Source: Subtercola sp. PAMC28395 (GTDB taxonomy: Bacteria > Actinomycetota > Actinomycetes > Actinomycetales > Microbacteriaceae). From it: 64,000 bases of DNA. Shown here in pieces: positions 32,036 through 42,956 of the stretch. Position numbers and translations under genes: made by a program. Each line of letters begins with the position of its first letter. The first letter of the stretch is position 1. Under the pieces are notes generated by a model that worked only from the letters and a program-made list of their open reading frames with translations, did not search any database and was not told the DNA's origin. The stretch spans positions 2,480,001-2,544,000 of the forward strand of contig NZ_CP076547.1 of assembly GCF_018889995.1 (NCBI RefSeq). The letters are read 5' to 3'.

Positions 32036-34281
32036 CCGCCGCTGACGCGATAGACGTCATAGACGGCATCGATTCGCCGCACCGCGTTCAATACACGGTC
32101 GAGGTGGGTGGTGTCGCCCATCTCGAAGACAAAACGACTGATAGCCAGGCGATCCCGAGAGGTACTGACGGTGGCCGACAGGATGTTCACGTGGTGTTCT
32201 GAAAGTACCCGTGTCACGTCGGAGAGGAGCCCGGAGCGGTCGAGTGCTTCAACCTGGATCTGAACGAGGAAGACACTCTTCGAGGAGGGCGCCCATTCGA
32301 CCTCGATCATGCGCTCAGGCTCCTGCAGCAGCGACTTGACATTGTGGCAGTCCGACTGGTGAACCGAGACTCCGGCTCCACGTGTCACGAATCCGACGAT
32401 CTCGTCGCCCGGAACGGGAGTGCAGCACTTCGCGAGCTTCACCAGGATGTCGGGTGCGCCCCGAACGAGTACGCCGGATTCGCTGTGAGACGACCGGGGT
32501 CGCCTGCCCACCACGACATCGATGTCGCTGTCGTCGCTGTCGACCTCCGTCTGCAGCGACTGGAGCACCTTTTCAATCACGGACTGCGTGGAGACGTGCC
32601 CCTCGCCGATCGCTGCATAGAGCGCTTCTACGTTGTTGTAGCTGAGCTGCGACGCCACCTCGGAGAAGGAGTCCTGGCTCATCAGCTTCTGAAGTGGGAG
32701 GTTCTGTTTGCGCATGGCGCGGGCGATGGAGTCCCTGCCCTGCTCGATGGCCTCGTCGCGGCGTTCCTTTGTGAACCATTGCCGGATCTTGTTGCGGGCC
32801 CGTGGGCTCTGCACAAAGCTGAGCCAGTCTTGGCTGGGACCAGAGTCCGGGTTCTTCGACGTGAAGACTTCGACGACGTCGCCGGTGGTCAGGGTGCTCT
32901 CGAGGGGCACAAGTCGCCCATTGACCTTCGCGCCCATCGTGCGGTGGCCGACTTCGGTATGAACGGCGTACGCGAAGTCCACAGGCGTCGCGCCTGCGGG
33001 CAGACCGATCACCCGGCCCTTGGGGGTGAAGACGTAAACCTCTTTGGCACCGATCTCGAAGCGAAGGGAATCGAGGAACTCCCCGGGGTCGACGGTCTCG
33101 GCCTGCCAGTCCGAGATACGCGCCAGCCACGCCATGTCGGTGTCACCGCGATCATCGCTGGTCGTCTTGCCCGAGTTGACGCGCTCTTTGTACTTCCAAT
33201 GCGCGGCGACACCGAACTCCGCACGCTGGTGCATCTCGTTGGTGCGGATCTGGATCTCGACCGCGCGGCCGCCGGGGCCAACGACCGTCGTGTGAAGGGA
33301 CTGGTAGAGGTTGAACTTGGGTGTAGCGATGTAGTCCTTGAATCGGCCGGGCATCGGTGTCCATCGGGCGTGGATCGAGCCGAGAACGGCGTAACAGTCG
33401 CGTACCGAGTTGACCAGCACACGGATGCCGACGAGATCGTAGATCTCGTCGAATTCGCGACCACGCACAATCATCTTCTGGTAGATCGAGTAGTACTGCT
33501 TGGGCCGGCCGGCGACCTTGCCGCGGATCTTCGACGTCTTCAGGTCGTCGCTGACCATGTCGATGACCTGCTGCACGTATTCTTCCCGCTGGGGTGTGCG
33601 CTGGCGAACGAGGTTCTCGATCTCGACGTAGAGCTTGGGCGAGAGAACGGCGAACGAGAGGTCTTCGAGCTCCCACTTGATCGCCTGGATGCCCAGTCGG
33701 TGAGCCAGTGGCGCGTAGATCTCCAGCGTCTCCTGGGCCTTGCGTGTCGACGACTCCGGAGACACGAAACCCCAGGTGCGCGCGTTGTGGAGCCTGTCGG
33801 CGAGCTTGATGATCAGCACTCTGATGTCTTTCGACATGGCGACGATCATCTTGCGAACGGTCTCAGCCTGTGCGCTCTCGCCGTACTTCACCTTGTCGAG
33901 CTTGGTCACACCGTCGACGAGCATGGCCACTTCGTCGCCGAATTCTGCGCGCAGTGCGTCGAGCGAATAGTCGGTGTCTTCGACGGTGTCATGCAGAAGC
34001 GCGGCAGCGATCGTCTTGACTCCGATGCCGAGCTCAGCCAAGATCTGGGCTACTGCGACAGGATGAGTGATGTACGGCTCACCGCTGCGTCGCTTCTGCC
34101 CGTCATGGGCACGTTCGGCGACGGTGTAGGCCCGCTCGATGATGCTGAGGTCGGCCTTCGGGTGATTCGCTCGGACCGTGCGAATCAGCGTATCGACGGC
34201 ACCCGCGGGCTGCGCGCGGGAGAACAGCCGTGGTACCAGCCTCCGCAGCGACGCGTTGGTCGGCGCAGTGGTCTCGGTCAT
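32032..34281 (-). CDS. rel: Bifunctional (p)ppGpp synthetase/hydrolase Rel
   Basis: Stringent-response enzyme that makes and degrades (p)ppGpp. The 749-residue protein has an intact hydrolase HD domain ([28 protein letters not shown], about 67-105), a synthetase domain ([30 protein letters not shown], about 270-350), TGS ([22 protein letters not shown]) and a C-terminal ACT domain. A GGAGG lies 7 bases before the ATG. It ends the thrS-to-rel block and converges on the AbiEi-like gene with overlapping stop codons. Confidence 0.97.
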   Translation of the reverse strand: MTETTAPTNASLRRLVPRLFSRAQPAGAVDTLIRTVRANHPKADLSIIERAYTVAERAHDGQKRRSGEPYITHPVAVAQILAELGIGVKTIAAALLHDTVEDTDYSLDALRAEFGDEVAMLVDGVTKLDKVKYGESAQAETVRKMIVAMSKDIRVLIIKLADRLHNARTWGFVSPESSTRKAQETLEIYAPLAHRLGIQAIKWELEDLSFAVLSPKLYVEIENLVRQRTPQREEYVQQVIDMVSDDLKTSKIRGKVAGRPKQYYSIYQKMIVRGREFDEIYDLVGIRVLVNSVRDCYAVLGSIHARWTPMPGRFKDYIATPKFNLYQSLHTTVVGPGGRAVEIQIRTNEMHQRAEFGVAAHWKYKERVNSGKTTSDDRGDTDMAWLARISDWQAETVDPGEFLDSLRFEIGAKEVYVFTPKGRVIGLPAGATPVDFAYAVHTEVGHRTMGAKVNGRLVPLESTLTTGDVVEVFTSKNPDSGPSQDWLSFVQSPRARNKIRQWFTKERRDEAIEQGRDSIARAMRKQNLPLQKLMSQDSFSEVASQLSYNNVEALYAAIGEGHVSTQSVIEKVLQSLQTEVDSDDSDIDVVVGRRPRSSHSESGVLVRGAPDILVKLAKCCTPVPGDEIVGFVTRGAGVSVHQSDCHNVKSLLQEPERMIEVEWAPSSKSVFLVQIQVEALDRSGLLSDVTRVLSEHHVNILSATVSTSRDRLAISRFVFEMGDTTHLDRVLNAVRRIDAVYDVYRVSGG

Positions 34282-34324
34282 CTGGCAGCCTCCGCCACTA
34301 TTATCCCACCAGCCAGGGGTCGCA

Positions 34325-35338
34325 CTACGCCGAGATGCTTTCGCTTTCGGTCGCGGGTTCGCGCTGGGCCCTGACGGCGAGAACCCGTGCGTTCAGCTTC
34401 TTGATCTTCGGTTCGCGCTCCCGCAGTTGCGCATAGATCGGAGACGCGATGAAGATCGTCGAATAAGTGCCGACGGCAATACCGATCAGCAAGGCAAGAG
34501 AGATGTCGCGCAGGGTTCCGGCACCGAGCACGAAGGCGCCGATGAAGAGAATGGAGGCGACGGGGAGCATCGCCACCACAGAGGTGTTGATCGAGCGCAC
34601 CAGCGTCTGGTTGACGGCGAGGTTCACCGTTTCGCCGAAGGTTCTGGTGGGCTTGTCGCCCATCTCGCGAGTGTTCTCCCGGATCTTGTCGAACACCACA
34701 ACAGTGTCGTAAAGCGAATAGCCGAGAATGGTCAGGAATCCGATGACGGCAGCGGGGGTGATCTCGAACCCGGTGATGCCATAGATGCCCGCTGTAATGA
34801 TGAGGTCGTGCACGAGGGCGATCATGGCCGATGCCGCCATCTTCCACGTTCGGAAGTAGATCGCCATGAACAGCGCGGCGAGGGCGAGGAAGATCACGAG
34901 CCCCCGTATGGCCTGGCCGGTGATGTCAGCACCCCATGTCGGACCGATGAAGTTGATCGTCACATCGCTGGGCTGCACGTCGTACGCCTTGGCCAGCGCG
35001 TCCCGCACCTGGTTGCTCTCTGCGTCACTGAGCTGGTCGGTCTGGATGCGCACACCAGAGCCACCGAGCGTGGTTACGAGCGGCACGACCGCCGGGTCGA
35101 CCGACTTGACGGCATCGACACCGAGTTGCTGGTCCTGATTCGAAACCTGCGAAATGGAGAACTGCGATCCACCTCTGAACTCGATTCCGAGCACGAATCC
35201 GCCCCGAAGGAACGGCCCGACGACCGAGATCAGGATCATCACGGCTGCAATCGTGTACCAGAGCTTCCATCGACCGATGATGTTGAAGGACCGCTTGCCG
35301 CTGTAGAGGTCATTGCCCAGGTCGCTGAACTTCGCCAT
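34325..35338 (-). CDS. secF: Protein translocase subunit SecF
   Basis: Works with SecD to use the proton gradient in late steps of Sec export. The 337-residue protein has six predicted spans: the first near residue 27 ([19 protein letters not shown]), a periplasmic P1-like segment with [10 protein letters not shown], and five C-terminal spans including [25 protein letters not shown], a SecF signature. Its ATG shares one base with the secD stop (TAATG). Confidence 0.96.
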   Translation of the reverse strand: MAKFSDLGNDLYSGKRSFNIIGRWKLWYTIAAVMILISVVGPFLRGGFVLGIEFRGGSQFSISQVSNQDQQLGVDAVKSVDPAVVPLVTTLGGSGVRIQTDQLSDAESNQVRDALAKAYDVQPSDVTINFIGPTWGADITGQAIRGLVIFLALAALFMAIYFRTWKMAASAMIALVHDLIITAGIYGITGFEITPAAVIGFLTILGYSLYDTVVVFDKIRENTREMGDKPTRTFGETVNLAVNQTLVRSINTSVVAMLPVASILFIGAFVLGAGTLRDISLALLIGIAVGTYSTIFIASPIYAQLREREPKIKKLNARVLAVRAQREPATESESISA

Positions 35339-37200
35339 TAGCGCTTCTTTCCCTTGGACTGAGGCTTCTTACGAACGGGTGGTACCGGCGGAGATGGTGG
35401 CAAAGCTGCTGGCAGAGTCTCTGTCTCGGCTACGGCGAGAGCCGGCGTCAGAGGTTCAACAGAGGTTGGCCCTCCAAGCGTCGGCTCGAGGACATCGACA
35501 TCCGGTGCAGCGCTGGATGGAGCGGTAGGCGCATCGAGAACGAGCGTGGTCGTTCCCGCGGCCTTGCGTTCTGCGATCGTCTGGCGCCGGGCCGCTTCAC
35601 GGCTCGCCGACTCCTGCTTGCCCTTGGGGATGGCCGCAGACGGTGTCTTGAACTGGGCGCGACCTCGATAGACGGCGCCCAGCTGTCGCGGATCGAGCCC
35701 GCTCGACTTGTGGCCGTCTCTGAAGTACGGGAGCTCGGCCAGAAGAGTCATGATCGGGTGGGTGAACATGATCACAACGACGAGGTCGATGATGGTCGTC
35801 ATTCCGAGGGTCAGGGCGAAGCCCTTCACGCTGCCGACCGCGAGAATGTAGAGCGTTGCGGCCGCGAGGAAGTTGATCGCGTCAGATGCCGTGATGGTGC
35901 GGATGGCCCGCTTCCACCCTGCCTGCACGGAGGATTCGAGGCCCCGGCCGTCTCGCAGCTCGTCTCGGATTCGCTCGAAGTACACGATGAACGAGTCAGC
36001 AGTGATACCGATTGCCACGATGAGGCCGGCGACACCTGCCAGCGACAGCCGGAAACCGGCCCGCCACGACAACAGGTCGACCACGAGGAACGTCAGCGTC
36101 GCGGCGACCGCCAGGGACGCCACCGTGACCAGGCCGAGAACCCGGTACTGGGCGATGGAGTAGAGCACGACGAGCAACAGACCGATGAGGCCTGCGATCA
36201 GGCCGCTGAGGAGTTGTTGCGAGCCCAGTGTTGCCGAAATGACGTTCTGGCTCTGCACAGTGAAGCTGATCGGCAGCGCGCCGAACTTCAGCTGGTCCGC
36301 AAGGGTCTTGGCTGTCTCAGCGGTGAAGTTACCCGAGATCTGGGGCTGCCCATTGGTGATCACCGCGAGAGTCCGGGGCGCAGAGATGACCTTGCCGTCG
36401 AGCACGATGGCGAACTGGTTCTGAGCGCCGGTGAGGCCTGAAAGCCGTGTGGTTACCGTGGCGAACTGCGCGGTGCCCTGTTCGTTGAAGAAGATGTTCA
36501 CCACGTACTGGCCAGTAGACGAACCAGAGCTCGTCTGTGCCATGCCACTGGTGGCATTCGTGACTGTCTCACCGGCGACTTCGACCGGGCCGAGGATGTA
36601 CTTCGCCCCGTCGGCTCCACAGGTGACGAGTGGCTGGTCGACGGGAGCCTGGCCCGCATTCGTCACCGCAGTCGAGCTGCAGTCGATGTTCAGGAACTGG
36701 TCTTCGAGCGCCGGAGTGATCCAGGCGAGGTCGCTGGCATTCGTCGGAGACGCGGTCGGCGTGCTGTCGAGTCCGGGTGTCGGAGTCGTCGTCGGCACGG
36801 TTGCCGCGCTGCTGACGAGCACGGGGCGGAAGTCGAGTTTCGCAGAAGCTTCGATCCGCGCCTTGGTGGCGTCGTCCGGCTTGCCGGGGATCGAGACCAC
36901 AATGTTCTGCCCACCCTGGGTGGAGATCTGCGCTTCAGAGACACCACTCGCGTCGATGCGCTGACGGATGATCGACACGGCCTGCGTAATCTGCTGGTCA
37001 GTCGGAGCGGCAGCACCGTCGGCGATCTTGGGCGCCAGGATGAGCTCCGTACCACCCTCGAGGTCAAGGCCGAGCTTCGGAAGCCAGGAACCGCCGCCCC
37101 AGATCGCTCCGGCAGCATTGACGCCCGCAAGGGCGATGAAGATGACAAGAAGCCAGACCAGCGTGCGGCGGGCTTTCTTGACGGCGGTAGATTTTGCCAC
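35338..37200 (-). CDS. secD: Protein translocase subunit SecD
   Basis: Membrane partner of SecF. The 620-residue protein has an N-terminal span (TLVWLLVIFIALAGVNAAGA), the large extracytoplasmic P1 domain with GLDLEGGTELIL and a low-complexity Thr/Pro insert (about 140-160), then five spans including GITADSFIVYFERIRDELRDG. A Pro/Ala-rich and Lys-rich cytosolic tail (about 530-620) is longer than in E. coli, common in actinobacteria. A 126-base gap to yajC holds a small hairpin (GGGCTG 37231-37236 with CAGCCC 37240-37245). Confidence 0.96.
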   Translation of the reverse strand: MAKSTAVKKARRTLVWLLVIFIALAGVNAAGAIWGGGSWLPKLGLDLEGGTELILAPKIADGAAAPTDQQITQAVSIIRQRIDASGVSEAQISTQGGQNIVVSIPGKPDDATKARIEASAKLDFRPVLVSSAATVPTTTPTPGLDSTPTASPTNASDLAWITPALEDQFLNIDCSSTAVTNAGQAPVDQPLVTCGADGAKYILGPVEVAGETVTNATSGMAQTSSGSSTGQYVVNIFFNEQGTAQFATVTTRLSGLTGAQNQFAIVLDGKVISAPRTLAVITNGQPQISGNFTAETAKTLADQLKFGALPISFTVQSQNVISATLGSQQLLSGLIAGLIGLLLVVLYSIAQYRVLGLVTVASLAVAATLTFLVVDLLSWRAGFRLSLAGVAGLIVAIGITADSFIVYFERIRDELRDGRGLESSVQAGWKRAIRTITASDAINFLAAATLYILAVGSVKGFALTLGMTTIIDLVVVIMFTHPIMTLLAELPYFRDGHKSSGLDPRQLGAVYRGRAQFKTPSAAIPKGKQESASREAARRQTIAERKAAGTTTLVLDAPTAPSSAAPDVDVLEPTLGGPTSVEPLTPALAVAETETLPAALPPSPPVPPVRKKPQSKGKKR

Positions 37201-37326
37201 CTGGGAACTCAGCTTTCTGTACCGGCTCCTGGGCTGCAGCAGCCCGCGCGGACAATCATTCCCGCGCGAGCGGGAGGATCAGCGCGCAGGCAGACTGCTG
37301 CGATGGAGTCGAAAGGGGATTTGAGA

Positions 37327-37782
37327 CTACTCGGCCGACTTGGAGTCGGTGCGCGGCTTGCCGTTCTCGTCGACGGGCACACCGTTCAGAACGGTACCAG
37401 TCTCGGCGTGGGTGTCGACCGTGTGAGCATCTGCTGCTGAGTTTACCTCAGTGACACGCTCGCCGTACGCCGGTTCGATGCTTTCGTCGATCTCGTTGTC
37501 GGATTCTGGCTCTGACGCGCCCTCGATCGGCACGACACGCGTCACCGTCTGGCGGTGAACCTTGAGAACCGTTCCCGGTGTCGTCTCGAGCAGAACCTGG
37601 TTGTTCTCGACGTCGATGTTCAGGATGGTGCCGTATACGCCGAAGTTCGTCATGACATAGGCGCCCTCGACGATCTTCTCAACCAACTCTTCTGTCTCAC
37701 GCTTGCGCTTTCGGCTGTTGCGCACCATAAAGATGATGAGTACGGCCAGCACGGCCAGCATGATCAGGGTTAACGGGTCCAT
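37327..37782 (-). CDS. yajC: Preprotein translocase subunit YajC
   Basis: Accessory subunit of SecDF. The ATG at 37782 gives 151 residues: one N-terminal span (LTLIMLAVLAVLIIFMVRNS, about 4-23), a basic KRKRE stop, then the YajC core VEKIVEGAYVMTNFGVYGTI and VLKVHRQTVTRVVP. The last 55 residues are an acidic disordered tail, longer than usual. A frame reaching further upstream exists but lacks the family start. It lies between ruvB and secD. Confidence 0.94.
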   Translation of the reverse strand: MDPLTLIMLAVLAVLIIFMVRNSRKRKRETEELVEKIVEGAYVMTNFGVYGTILNIDVENNQVLLETTPGTVLKVHRQTVTRVVPIEGASEPESDNEIDESIEPAYGERVTEVNSAADAHTVDTHAETGTVLNGVPVDENGKPRTDSKSAE

Positions 37783-37861
37783 TACAGGTAAGAGCCTTCC
37801 AAAACTTTGGGGGGAGAGTGACGGCCCTAGTGTACTTATCGGGGCTGAACGCCAGCTTGAA

Positions 37862-38953
37862 TTATAGTTCATCTCCGAAGAGCGGCTGACTGGCCGGCCC
37901 TCGTGCGGATTTCGCGGGTCTGGAGGCGGTCTCGTCGGGTGCGGAAAGACCGAAGTGCTCCCACCCGGCACGTGTTGCCATTCTGCCCCGCGGCGTGCGC
38001 ACGATGAGCCCGATGCGCACGAGGAATGGTTCGACAACAGATTCGATGGTCTCGGATTCTTCTCCAACGGAGACGGCAAGCGTGTTGAGGCCGACAGGCC
38101 CGCCGGCGAATCGGGTGAGCAGAATATTCATCACCGCGCGGTCGAGCCGGTCGAGGCCGAGCTCGTCGACATCGTAGAGTTCGAGCGCGTTTCGAACCAC
38201 CTCGCGGGTCGCCGCTCCCCCATGAACCAGTGCGTAGTCGCGTACGCGACGTAACAGGCGGTTCGCGATGCGGGGTGTGCCGCGCGAACGGCCCGCGATC
38301 TCGATGAGAGCGGACTCCTCGATCTGCAGCTCGAGCATCACCGCAGCGCGACGCAGTACGTGCACGAGTTCGGCGGGGTCGTAGAACTCGAGGTGGGCTG
38401 TGAATCCGAACCGGTCGCGAAGCGGGTTCGGCAGCAGGCCGGAGCGGGTGGTCGCGCCCACCAGGGTGAACGGTGCCAGGTCGAGGGGAATGGATGTCGC
38501 GCCTGCCCCCTTGCCGACCATGATGTCGATCCGGAAATCCTCCATGGCGAGGTACAGCAGCTCTTCAGCTGAACGAGCCATGCGGTGGATCTCATCGACG
38601 AAGAGCACTTCGCCGGGCACGAGCGACGAGAGCACTGCCGCGAGGTCACCGGCATGCTGGATCGCCGGGCCGCTGGACAGGCGCAACGGCCTTCCGCTCT
38701 CATGGGCGACGATCATGGCGAGGGTGGTCTTGCCAAGCCCAGGCGGGCCGGCGAGCAGAATGTGGTCGGGCGTGCGGTTCTGGATGGTCGCAGCATCCAG
38801 CAGCAGTTGAAGCTGCCCGCGCACCCGTTGTTGGCCGACGAACTCCGCCAGGCTCTTGGGTCGGAGGGCACCCTCGAACGCGATCTCTGCCTCGGAGCCC
38901 ATCATCTCGGGCTGCAGGAGTTCATCGGCCGCGTCTCTGTCGAACGGGCTCAT
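37862..38953 (-). CDS. ruvB: Holliday junction branch migration helicase RuvB
   Basis: AAA+ motor of RuvAB, driving branch migration. The 363-residue protein has the [16 protein letters not shown] entry motif, Walker [14 protein letters not shown] (about 68), Walker [10 protein letters not shown], sensor [19 protein letters not shown], and the C-terminal winged helix ending [16 protein letters not shown]. The ATG overlaps the ruvA stop by 4 bases. It is downstream of the SOS box at ruvA, so is likely damage-induced. Confidence 0.97.
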   Translation of the reverse strand: MSPFDRDAADELLQPEMMGSEAEIAFEGALRPKSLAEFVGQQRVRGQLQLLLDAATIQNRTPDHILLAGPPGLGKTTLAMIVAHESGRPLRLSSGPAIQHAGDLAAVLSSLVPGEVLFVDEIHRMARSAEELLYLAMEDFRIDIMVGKGAGATSIPLDLAPFTLVGATTRSGLLPNPLRDRFGFTAHLEFYDPAELVHVLRRAAVMLELQIEESALIEIAGRSRGTPRIANRLLRRVRDYALVHGGAATREVVRNALELYDVDELGLDRLDRAVMNILLTRFAGGPVGLNTLAVSVGEESETIESVVEPFLVRIGLIVRTPRGRMATRAGWEHFGLSAPDETASRPAKSARGPASQPLFGDEL

Positions 38954-39576
38954 CGAGGGCCCACCGAGCTCTGTCGTGGGCCGAGCTCTGTGAGTGAGCG
39001 CCGGAGGAGCGTCTGCATGCTGTTCTTCTCCTCGTCGTTCGAATCCGCGACCACTCGGTCGAGTGCCTCAGACGCGCTGCGTTCGTTCCAGCCGAGCCCG
39101 ACCAGCGCGACGAGTACGTCATCGTGCACGCTCGACGCGGGAACGAAGGTGGGCCTGCCCGGCTGGCTCACGGTGAATGCAGCGACTTTGCCGGTGAGCG
39201 ACACCACGATGAGTTTCGCCGTCTTGGGGCCGATGCCGGTGACCTTGCGAAAGACAGTGTCGTCGTCGGCGCTGACGGCCCGGGCGATCTCGGTCGGTGT
39301 CAGGGCGGCGAGCACCCCCATCGCCGATTTCGGGCCGACGCCGGTGACGGCGACGAGAAGCGAGAAGATCTCTAGCGATTCGGAGTCGGCGAATCCGAAG
39401 AGCGAGAGCGAATCCTCCCGCACGATGAGATTGGTGAGCACTCTCGCTTCGTCGCCAAGCCGCAGCGAAAGTGCGTGGGCGGGCGTCAGTTGCACCGAGA
39501 ACCCGACGCCGCCCACCTCGATCACGGCGCCAGTGCCGAACGTGCTGAGGACGGTGCCGCGGAGACTGGAGATCAC
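38950..39576 (-). CDS. ruvA: Holliday junction DNA-binding protein RuvA
   Basis: Tetrameric junction binder that loads RuvB. The 208-residue protein has the OB domain ([21 protein letters not shown]), helix-hairpin-helix motifs [16 protein letters not shown] and [16 protein letters not shown] (about 72-130), and the C-terminal RuvB-binding domain with [20 protein letters not shown] LexA-type box is 30-45 bases upstream of the ATG. It is separated from ruvC by 95 bases, which contain that box, so ruvAB may be transcribed apart from ruvC. Confidence 0.96.
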   Translation of the reverse strand: MISSLRGTVLSTFGTGAVIEVGGVGFSVQLTPAHALSLRLGDEARVLTNLIVREDSLSLFGFADSESLEIFSLLVAVTGVGPKSAMGVLAALTPTEIARAVSADDDTVFRKVTGIGPKTAKLIVVSLTGKVAAFTVSQPGRPTFVPASSVHDDVLVALVGLGWNERSASEALDRVVADSNDEEKNSMQTLLRRSLTELGPRQSSVGPR

Positions 39577-39605
39577 GAAACCACCCTACGCTGAGCGGTG
39601 GACTT

Positions 39606-39621
39606 TCGAACACCTGTTCGC
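39606..39621 (-). promoter_or_regulatory. LexA-type SOS box upstream of ruvAB
   Basis: TCGAAC-ACCT-GTTCGC matches the Gram-positive/actinobacterial LexA consensus TCGAAC-N4-GTTCGA at 11 of 12 fixed positions. It lies 30-45 bases upstream of the ruvA ATG in the ruvC-ruvA spacer, where it could cover a promoter. ruv genes are SOS-controlled in many bacteria. Confidence 0.78.
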
Positions 39622-39671
39622 CCGGCGCGCCGCAGTGTGGATGCGCAGGGTGGATGCCTGGGGTTGCGGCG

Positions 39672-40301
39672 TCAGCGTCGCAGGCCGCGGCGTTCGGGGC
39701 TGGCGGCCTTGGCCGCCTGCTCTGCTGCCAGCCAGGCGGCCTGGGCGCTGGTCGGCCGGGTGGTCGGTCGTTCCCGGGACGCCGCACCGCCGTGAAGGTC
39801 GGTCATGGCGGTCGCGGTGAGCGCGCCAAGCGGGGAACGCCATGCATGGCAGATCGCGAGTGCGAGCGCGTCTGCCGCATCGGCCGGCTTGGGAATCTCG
39901 TCAAGCCGGAGGATCTTTGCGACCATGCTGCCGACCTGCTTCTTGTCGGCCTGACCATAGCCGGTCACCGCTGCCTTGACCTCCGTCGGTGTGTGCATTC
40001 CGATCGGCAGCAGCCGTTTGACCGCCGCGAGCATCGCGATGCCGCTGACCTGGGCCGTGCCCATGACCGTGCTGACGTTCGTGTCGGCGAAGACGCGCTC
40101 GAGAGCAACGCGCTCGGGGCGGTACTCGTCGAGGAGGCTCTCGATACCGTCGCTGATGGTCAGCAGTCGATTCTCGTGCTTCTCCCCCGCAGGTGTGCGG
40201 ATGACGGTCACGTGCACGAGGGTGGCAAGCCGGTTCTGGGACACGTCGACGATACCCACACCGCAACGGGTGAGTCCCGGGTCGATCCCTAAAACGCGCA
40301 C
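39672..40301 (-). CDS. ruvC: Holliday junction resolvase RuvC
   Basis: Endonuclease that cuts Holliday junctions resolved by RuvAB. The 209-residue protein starts (GTG) [15 protein letters not shown] with catalytic Asp7, has Glu in [11 protein letters not shown] (about 68), and the acidic pair in [15 protein letters not shown] (about 141-144). A C-terminal Ala/Arg-rich extension of about 35 residues follows the core. The gene lies 138 bases after yebC. Confidence 0.96.
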   Translation of the reverse strand: MRVLGIDPGLTRCGVGIVDVSQNRLATLVHVTVIRTPAGEKHENRLLTISDGIESLLDEYRPERVALERVFADTNVSTVMGTAQVSGIAMLAAVKRLLPIGMHTPTEVKAAVTGYGQADKKQVGSMVAKILRLDEIPKPADAADALALAICHAWRSPLGALTATAMTDLHGGAASRERPTTRPTSAQAAWLAAEQAAKAASPERRGLRR

Positions 40302-40439
40302 GGCGCAAACCTACCCCGGTCTCGCTCGCCGCACGTGCTGCCGCGCCCGGTGAGGCTCCTGCGCCGTGTTGAGGCCGGTGTACCGAGCACAACGCGGCGC
40401 GCGCGACTCACGTGGAACAGGTCCGACGCGAGTCTGCAG

Positions 40440-41198
40440 CTAGTCCTCTTCGAGCTCGGCCTGCACCTCGGGGCTCAGGTCGAAGTTGCTGTAGATGTTC
40501 TGCACGTCGTCGTTGTCTTCGAGGGCGTCGATCAGCCTGAACACCTTGCGGGCGGTCTCGGCATCGATCTCGACCTTGAGGCCCGGCACGAATTCGATGT
40601 CGGCGGAGTCGTAGTCGATCCCCGCCTCCTGGAGTGCCGTGCGGTTCGCGACGAGGTCAGACGCCTCGGTGAGGATCTCGAACACGTCGCCGTGGTCGGT
40701 GACCTCTTCGGCCCCGGAGTCCATGACAGCCATCATCACGTCGTCTTCGGTGAGGTTCGGCGTGTGCTCGACCTTGATGACGCCCTTGCGATGGAAGTTG
40801 TAGGCGACACTGCCCGGGTCGCCCATCGTGCCGCCGTTTCGGGACACGATCGCCCGCACATCTGCCGCAGCACGGTTCTTGTTGTCGGTGAGGCACTCGA
40901 TCAGCATGGCCACGCCGTGGGCCGCGTAGCCCTCGTAGATGATCGTCTGGTACTCAACCGCGTCGGCACCCACACCGGCACCGCGTTTCACCGCGCGGTC
41001 GATGAGGTCTTTCGGAACCGAGGTCTTCTTCGCCTTCTGGATGGCGTCGACGAGTGTCGGGTTGCCCGAGAGGTCTGCGCCGCCCAGCTTCGCGGCGACT
41101 TCGATGTTCTTGATGAGCTTGGCGAACGACTTGGCACGACGGGCGTCAGTGACGGCCTTCTGGTGCTTCGTTGTGGCCCACTTGGAATGTCCGGACAT
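40440..41198 (-). CDS. yebC: YebC/PmpR-family protein
   Basis: YebC-family proteins act as transcription regulators or, per recent work on relatives, aid translation of proline-rich stretches. The ATG at 41198 has AAGGAGAT upstream and gives 252 residues starting [20 protein letters not shown], the family signature. Also seen are [31 protein letters not shown] and the acidic end (QAELEED). It sits between pdxT and ruvC, the standard order; the neighbour is why it is often linked to ruv. Confidence 0.95.
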   Translation of the reverse strand: MSGHSKWATTKHQKAVTDARRAKSFAKLIKNIEVAAKLGGADLSGNPTLVDAIQKAKKTSVPKDLIDRAVKRGAGVGADAVEYQTIIYEGYAAHGVAMLIECLTDNKNRAAADVRAIVSRNGGTMGDPGSVAYNFHRKGVIKVEHTPNLTEDDVMMAVMDSGAEEVTDHGDVFEILTEASDLVANRTALQEAGIDYDSADIEFVPGLKVEIDAETARKVFRLIDALEDNDDVQNIYSNFDLSPEVQAELEED

Positions 41199-41227
41199 TG
41201 GTGATCTCCTTGAAAAATACTCCGCCC

Positions 41228-41257
41228 AGTCTAGGTGCAGCGACATGAGCGTGTCGC
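41228..41257 (-). promoter_or_regulatory. Possible yebC promoter with inverted repeat
   Basis: On the minus strand a TAGACT -10-like box (41233-41228) lies 30 bases before the yebC ATG. An inverted repeat GCGACA-N6-TGTCGC (41240-41257) places GCGACA at an 18-base distance, as a weak -35. The repeat could instead be a terminator stem after pdxT. No T-run is present. Confidence 0.35.
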
Positions 41258-41298
41258 ATGCCGAGATACCGGTGGAGCGTGAAGCTGACTGAGCGAGA

Positions 41299-41958
41299 CT
41301 AGCTGGCTGCGAAGTCGGTTGCCAGTACCCGGTCGTAGAAGCGGCGGTGGAACCGGTGGTCGTCGGTCATCTCGGGGTGGAACGAGGTTCCGAGGAGGTT
41401 CCCTTGTTCGACAGCGATGACCCGGCCATCGGCCAGGGCGCCGAGAATGGATGCCCGTTCCCCCACAGTCTCGACGACCGGCGCCCTGATGAACACGGCG
41501 TGCACGGGTGGCTCGCCCAGCTCCGCTATGTCGATGTCGACCTCGAAGGACTCCTTCTGGCCGCCGAAGGCATTGCGCCGCACAGCGATGTCGAGCCCGC
41601 CGAGGCTCTGCTGGCCCGTGATTCCGTCGAGCACCGTGTCGGCGAGCATGATGAGGCCCGCACACGTACCGTAGACAGGGAGCCCCGCAGCGATGGCAGC
41701 TTTCAGTGGTTCAGCGAGGCCGAACATCCGGGAGAGCTTGTCGATGACGCTCGACTCGCCTCCTGGGATGACCAGGCCCGAGACTCGCGCGAGTTCATCT
41801 GGCCGCCTGACGGTGATGACGTCGGCACCGAACGATCGGAGTACCACGGCGTGCTCGCGGAAGTCGCCCTGCAGGGCGAGGACTCCGACTGTCGGGCCTG
41901 TGTTCGTCGGGCCCGAAGTCGAAGGGCCGGCACTCGAGACTGCCGAACTACCAGCCAC
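41299..41958 (-). CDS. pdxT: Pyridoxal 5'-phosphate synthase glutaminase subunit
   Basis: Supplies ammonia to PdxS for PLP synthesis. The GTG at 41958 overlaps the pdxS stop and gives 219 residues: a short Ser/Thr/Gly leader, then [32 protein letters not shown], the nucleophile Cys in [13 protein letters not shown] and the catalytic His/Glu in [13 protein letters not shown]. The exact start is uncertain because no clear ribosome site is seen; an in-frame start nearer TVGVLAL was not found as ATG. Confidence 0.93.
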   Translation of the reverse strand: MAGSSAVSSAGPSTSGPTNTGPTVGVLALQGDFREHAVVLRSFGADVITVRRPDELARVSGLVIPGGESSVIDKLSRMFGLAEPLKAAIAAGLPVYGTCAGLIMLADTVLDGITGQQSLGGLDIAVRRNAFGGQKESFEVDIDIAELGEPPVHAVFIRAPVVETVGERASILGALADGRVIAVEQGNLLGTSFHPEMTDDHRFHRRFYDRVLATDFAAS

Positions 41959-42850
41959 GTTCGGAGAGGCGGTGGGGGGCGGCGAGGTCGGAGACGTTGA
42001 TGCCGACCATGGCCTCACCGAGACCGCGCGAGGCTTCGGCGATGACCTGGGGGTCGTCGTAGAACGTCGTCGCCTTCACGATCGCGGCGGCGCGCTTGAC
42101 GGGGTCGCCCGACTTGAACACTCCAGAACCGACGAAGACACCGTCGGCGCCGAGCTGCATCATCATTGCCGCGTCGGCAGGGGTCGCGACTCCACCGGCT
42201 GTGAAGAGCACGACGGGCAGCTTGCCGGTCTCGGCGATCTCGGCGACGAGTTCGTAGGGCGCCTGGAGCTCTTTTGCGGCGACGTAGAGTTCGTCGGGAG
42301 CGAGTGAACTCAGCGCGCGGATCTCGCCCAGGATCTTGCGGATGTGCTTGGTGGCCTCTGACACGTCACCGGTGCCGGCCTCGCCCTTCGACCGGATCAT
42401 GGCCGCGCCCTCATTGATGCGGCGAAGTGCTTCGCCGAGGTTGGTGGCACCACAGACGAAGGGAATGGTGAAGTTCCACTTGTCGATGTGGTTGACGTAG
42501 TCGGCGGGGCTCAGCACTTCGGACTCGTCGATGTAGTCCACGTCGAGCGCCTGCAGGACCTGTGCCTCGACGAAGTGGCCGATGCGGGCTTTCGCCATGA
42601 CGGGGATCGACACGGCAGCCCGGATCCCGTCGATGAGGTCGGGGTCGCTCATGCGCGCCACGCCACCCTGCGACCGGATGTCGGCGGGCACCCGCTCGAG
42701 CGCCATGACGGCCACCGCGCCCGCGTCTTCGGCGATGCGTGCCTGGTCGGCGTTCACGACGTCCATGATCACACCGCCCTTGAGCATTTCTGCAAGGCCG
42801 CGCTTGACGCGATTGGAGCCGACGGAGGAGGTGAGGGAGCTGTCAGTCAT
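41948..42850 (-). CDS. pdxS: Pyridoxal 5'-phosphate synthase lyase subunit
   Basis: Builds PLP from ribose 5-phosphate, glyceraldehyde 3-phosphate and PdxT-derived ammonia. The 300-residue TIM barrel has [20 protein letters not shown], the catalytic lysines in [14 protein letters not shown] (about 88) and [11 protein letters not shown] (about 156). Two ATGs (42862 and 42850) are possible; the latter matches the family start MTDSS. A TAGAAT box (42867-42862) ends at the first ATG, so a very short leader or leaderless transcript is possible. Confidence 0.96.
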   Translation of the reverse strand: MTDSSLTSSVGSNRVKRGLAEMLKGGVIMDVVNADQARIAEDAGAVAVMALERVPADIRSQGGVARMSDPDLIDGIRAAVSIPVMAKARIGHFVEAQVLQALDVDYIDESEVLSPADYVNHIDKWNFTIPFVCGATNLGEALRRINEGAAMIRSKGEAGTGDVSEATKHIRKILGEIRALSSLAPDELYVAAKELQAPYELVAEIAETGKLPVVLFTAGGVATPADAAMMMQLGADGVFVGSGVFKSGDPVKRAAAIVKATTFYDDPQVIAEASRGLGEAMVGINVSDLAAPHRLSERGW

Positions 42851-42956
42851 AGTGGTGTCCATTCTACCGATTGGCCTGGGCGCCGTTACGCACGAGTGGC
42901 GTGCAGCATGCCACAGCCAGACCAGTTGATCGCGATTGGCTGCCGTGGTGCCGCGT

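Noticed and set aside
32344..34374. A 676-residue open frame on the plus strand
   Set aside because: It is antisense to rel, has no family features, and is explained by third-position G+C bias.
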